Of a stretch of 22,012 nucleotides of DNA, positions 21,900 through 22,012 are shown one piece after another; the first letter of the stretch is position 1, and every line of letters begins with the position of its first letter. Below the pieces are notes generated by a model. That model saw only the letters and a program-made list of their open reading frames with translations, was not told the origin of the DNA and did no database searches. The DNA comes from Clostridia bacterium (GTDB lineage Bacteria; Bacillota; Clostridia; Christensenellales; Aristaeellaceae), in the NCBI GenBank assembly GCA_900769075.1, contig CAAGFE010000108.1, positions 1 to 22,012 of the forward strand, given 5' to 3'. Made by a program: the position numbers and the translations under genes.

Positions 21900-22012
21900 G
21901 AATTTACAATGTAAGTGCAACAGTGCAAAGAAAATAGTGACTCAGAGAGGAAACTCCTTTAGAATATTGTTTGCGGACAACTACGAAAGGAGCAACTCAA
22001 TGAGCCACTACC
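21900..22012 (+). mobile_element. Possible left end of an IS30-family insertion sequence (truncated by the window)
   Basis: Base composition changes abruptly to A/T-rich after the terminator. The stretch has a doubled AGTGCAA (21914-21920, 21922-21928), which looks like part of a terminal inverted repeat. A likely promoter follows (GTGACT 21937-21942, 17 bases, TAGAAT 21960-21965), then a strong ribosome site and an ATG. The first residues (MSHY) match how many Firmicutes IS30-type transposases begin. The right end is outside the window, so the boundary and family are tentative. Confidence 0.42.
22000..22012 (+). CDS. Start of a gene, possibly an IS30-type transposase (cut by the window end)
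   Basis: Only ATG AGC CAC TAC and one further base are visible. GAAAGGAG lies seven bases before the ATG, so a real start is likely. Four residues (MSHY) are not enough to identify a protein; the transposase reading rests on the A/T-rich, repeat-containing leader and on resemblance to common IS30 transposase N-termini. Confidence 0.45.

Overview
The window looks like chromosomal DNA of a high-G+C, spore-forming member of the Clostridia (Bacillota), probably an uncultured gut or rumen lineage. The evidence is a Gram-positive replicative polymerase PolC, the sporulation pair yabP-yabQ beside a divIC-type gene, strong AGGAGG-like ribosome binding sites, and SigA promoters with 17-base spacers. 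Placement below class level is inference. The codons are strongly G/C-ending, while promoters and the right-hand end are more A/T-rich.

Left part (1-6263): the 3' end of a 5S rRNA gene closes an rRNA operon on the + strand and is followed by a terminator. A cytoplasmic serine hydrolase (beta-lactamase fold) lies on the minus strand and is divergent from a short histidine operon, hisH-hisF-hisC. Both of these transcription units have near-consensus promoters. The his operon ends at a terminator and converges on tadA plus a small DUF5655-like gene. A secreted metallo-beta-lactamase-fold protein with a C-terminal lamin-tail-like domain is divergent from tadA.

Middle (6393-11171): a minus-strand cluster reads GNAT acetyltransferase, yabP, yabQ, divIC-like, terminator, Ppx/GppA phosphatase, sugar-phosphate isomerase-like protein. 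Its leading promoter carries two LexA-like palindromes placed as operators. Divergent from it is ispG, followed by polC.

Right part (11229-22012): polC is followed by an unrecognised acidic-tailed protein, which converges on rseP. Upstream of rseP lie about 670 bases without a credible gene, filled with three copies of a structured repeat and several other palindromes. Then come araD (L-ribulose-5-phosphate 4-epimerase), a small membrane protein, a secreted choloylglycine-hydrolase-like Ntn hydrolase, and a polysaccharide deacetylase that lacks an obvious start region. The window ends with what may be the left end of an IS30-type insertion sequence.

Most genes are ordinary housekeeping genes (histidine, tRNA editing, isoprenoid, replication, envelope proteolysis, sporulation). 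I did not find a convincing new multigene system. The items most worth a second look are the repeat-filled region beside an apparently relocated rseP, the paired operator in front of the GNAT-yabPQ cluster, and the Ppx/GppA homologue that lacks a conserved aspartate.
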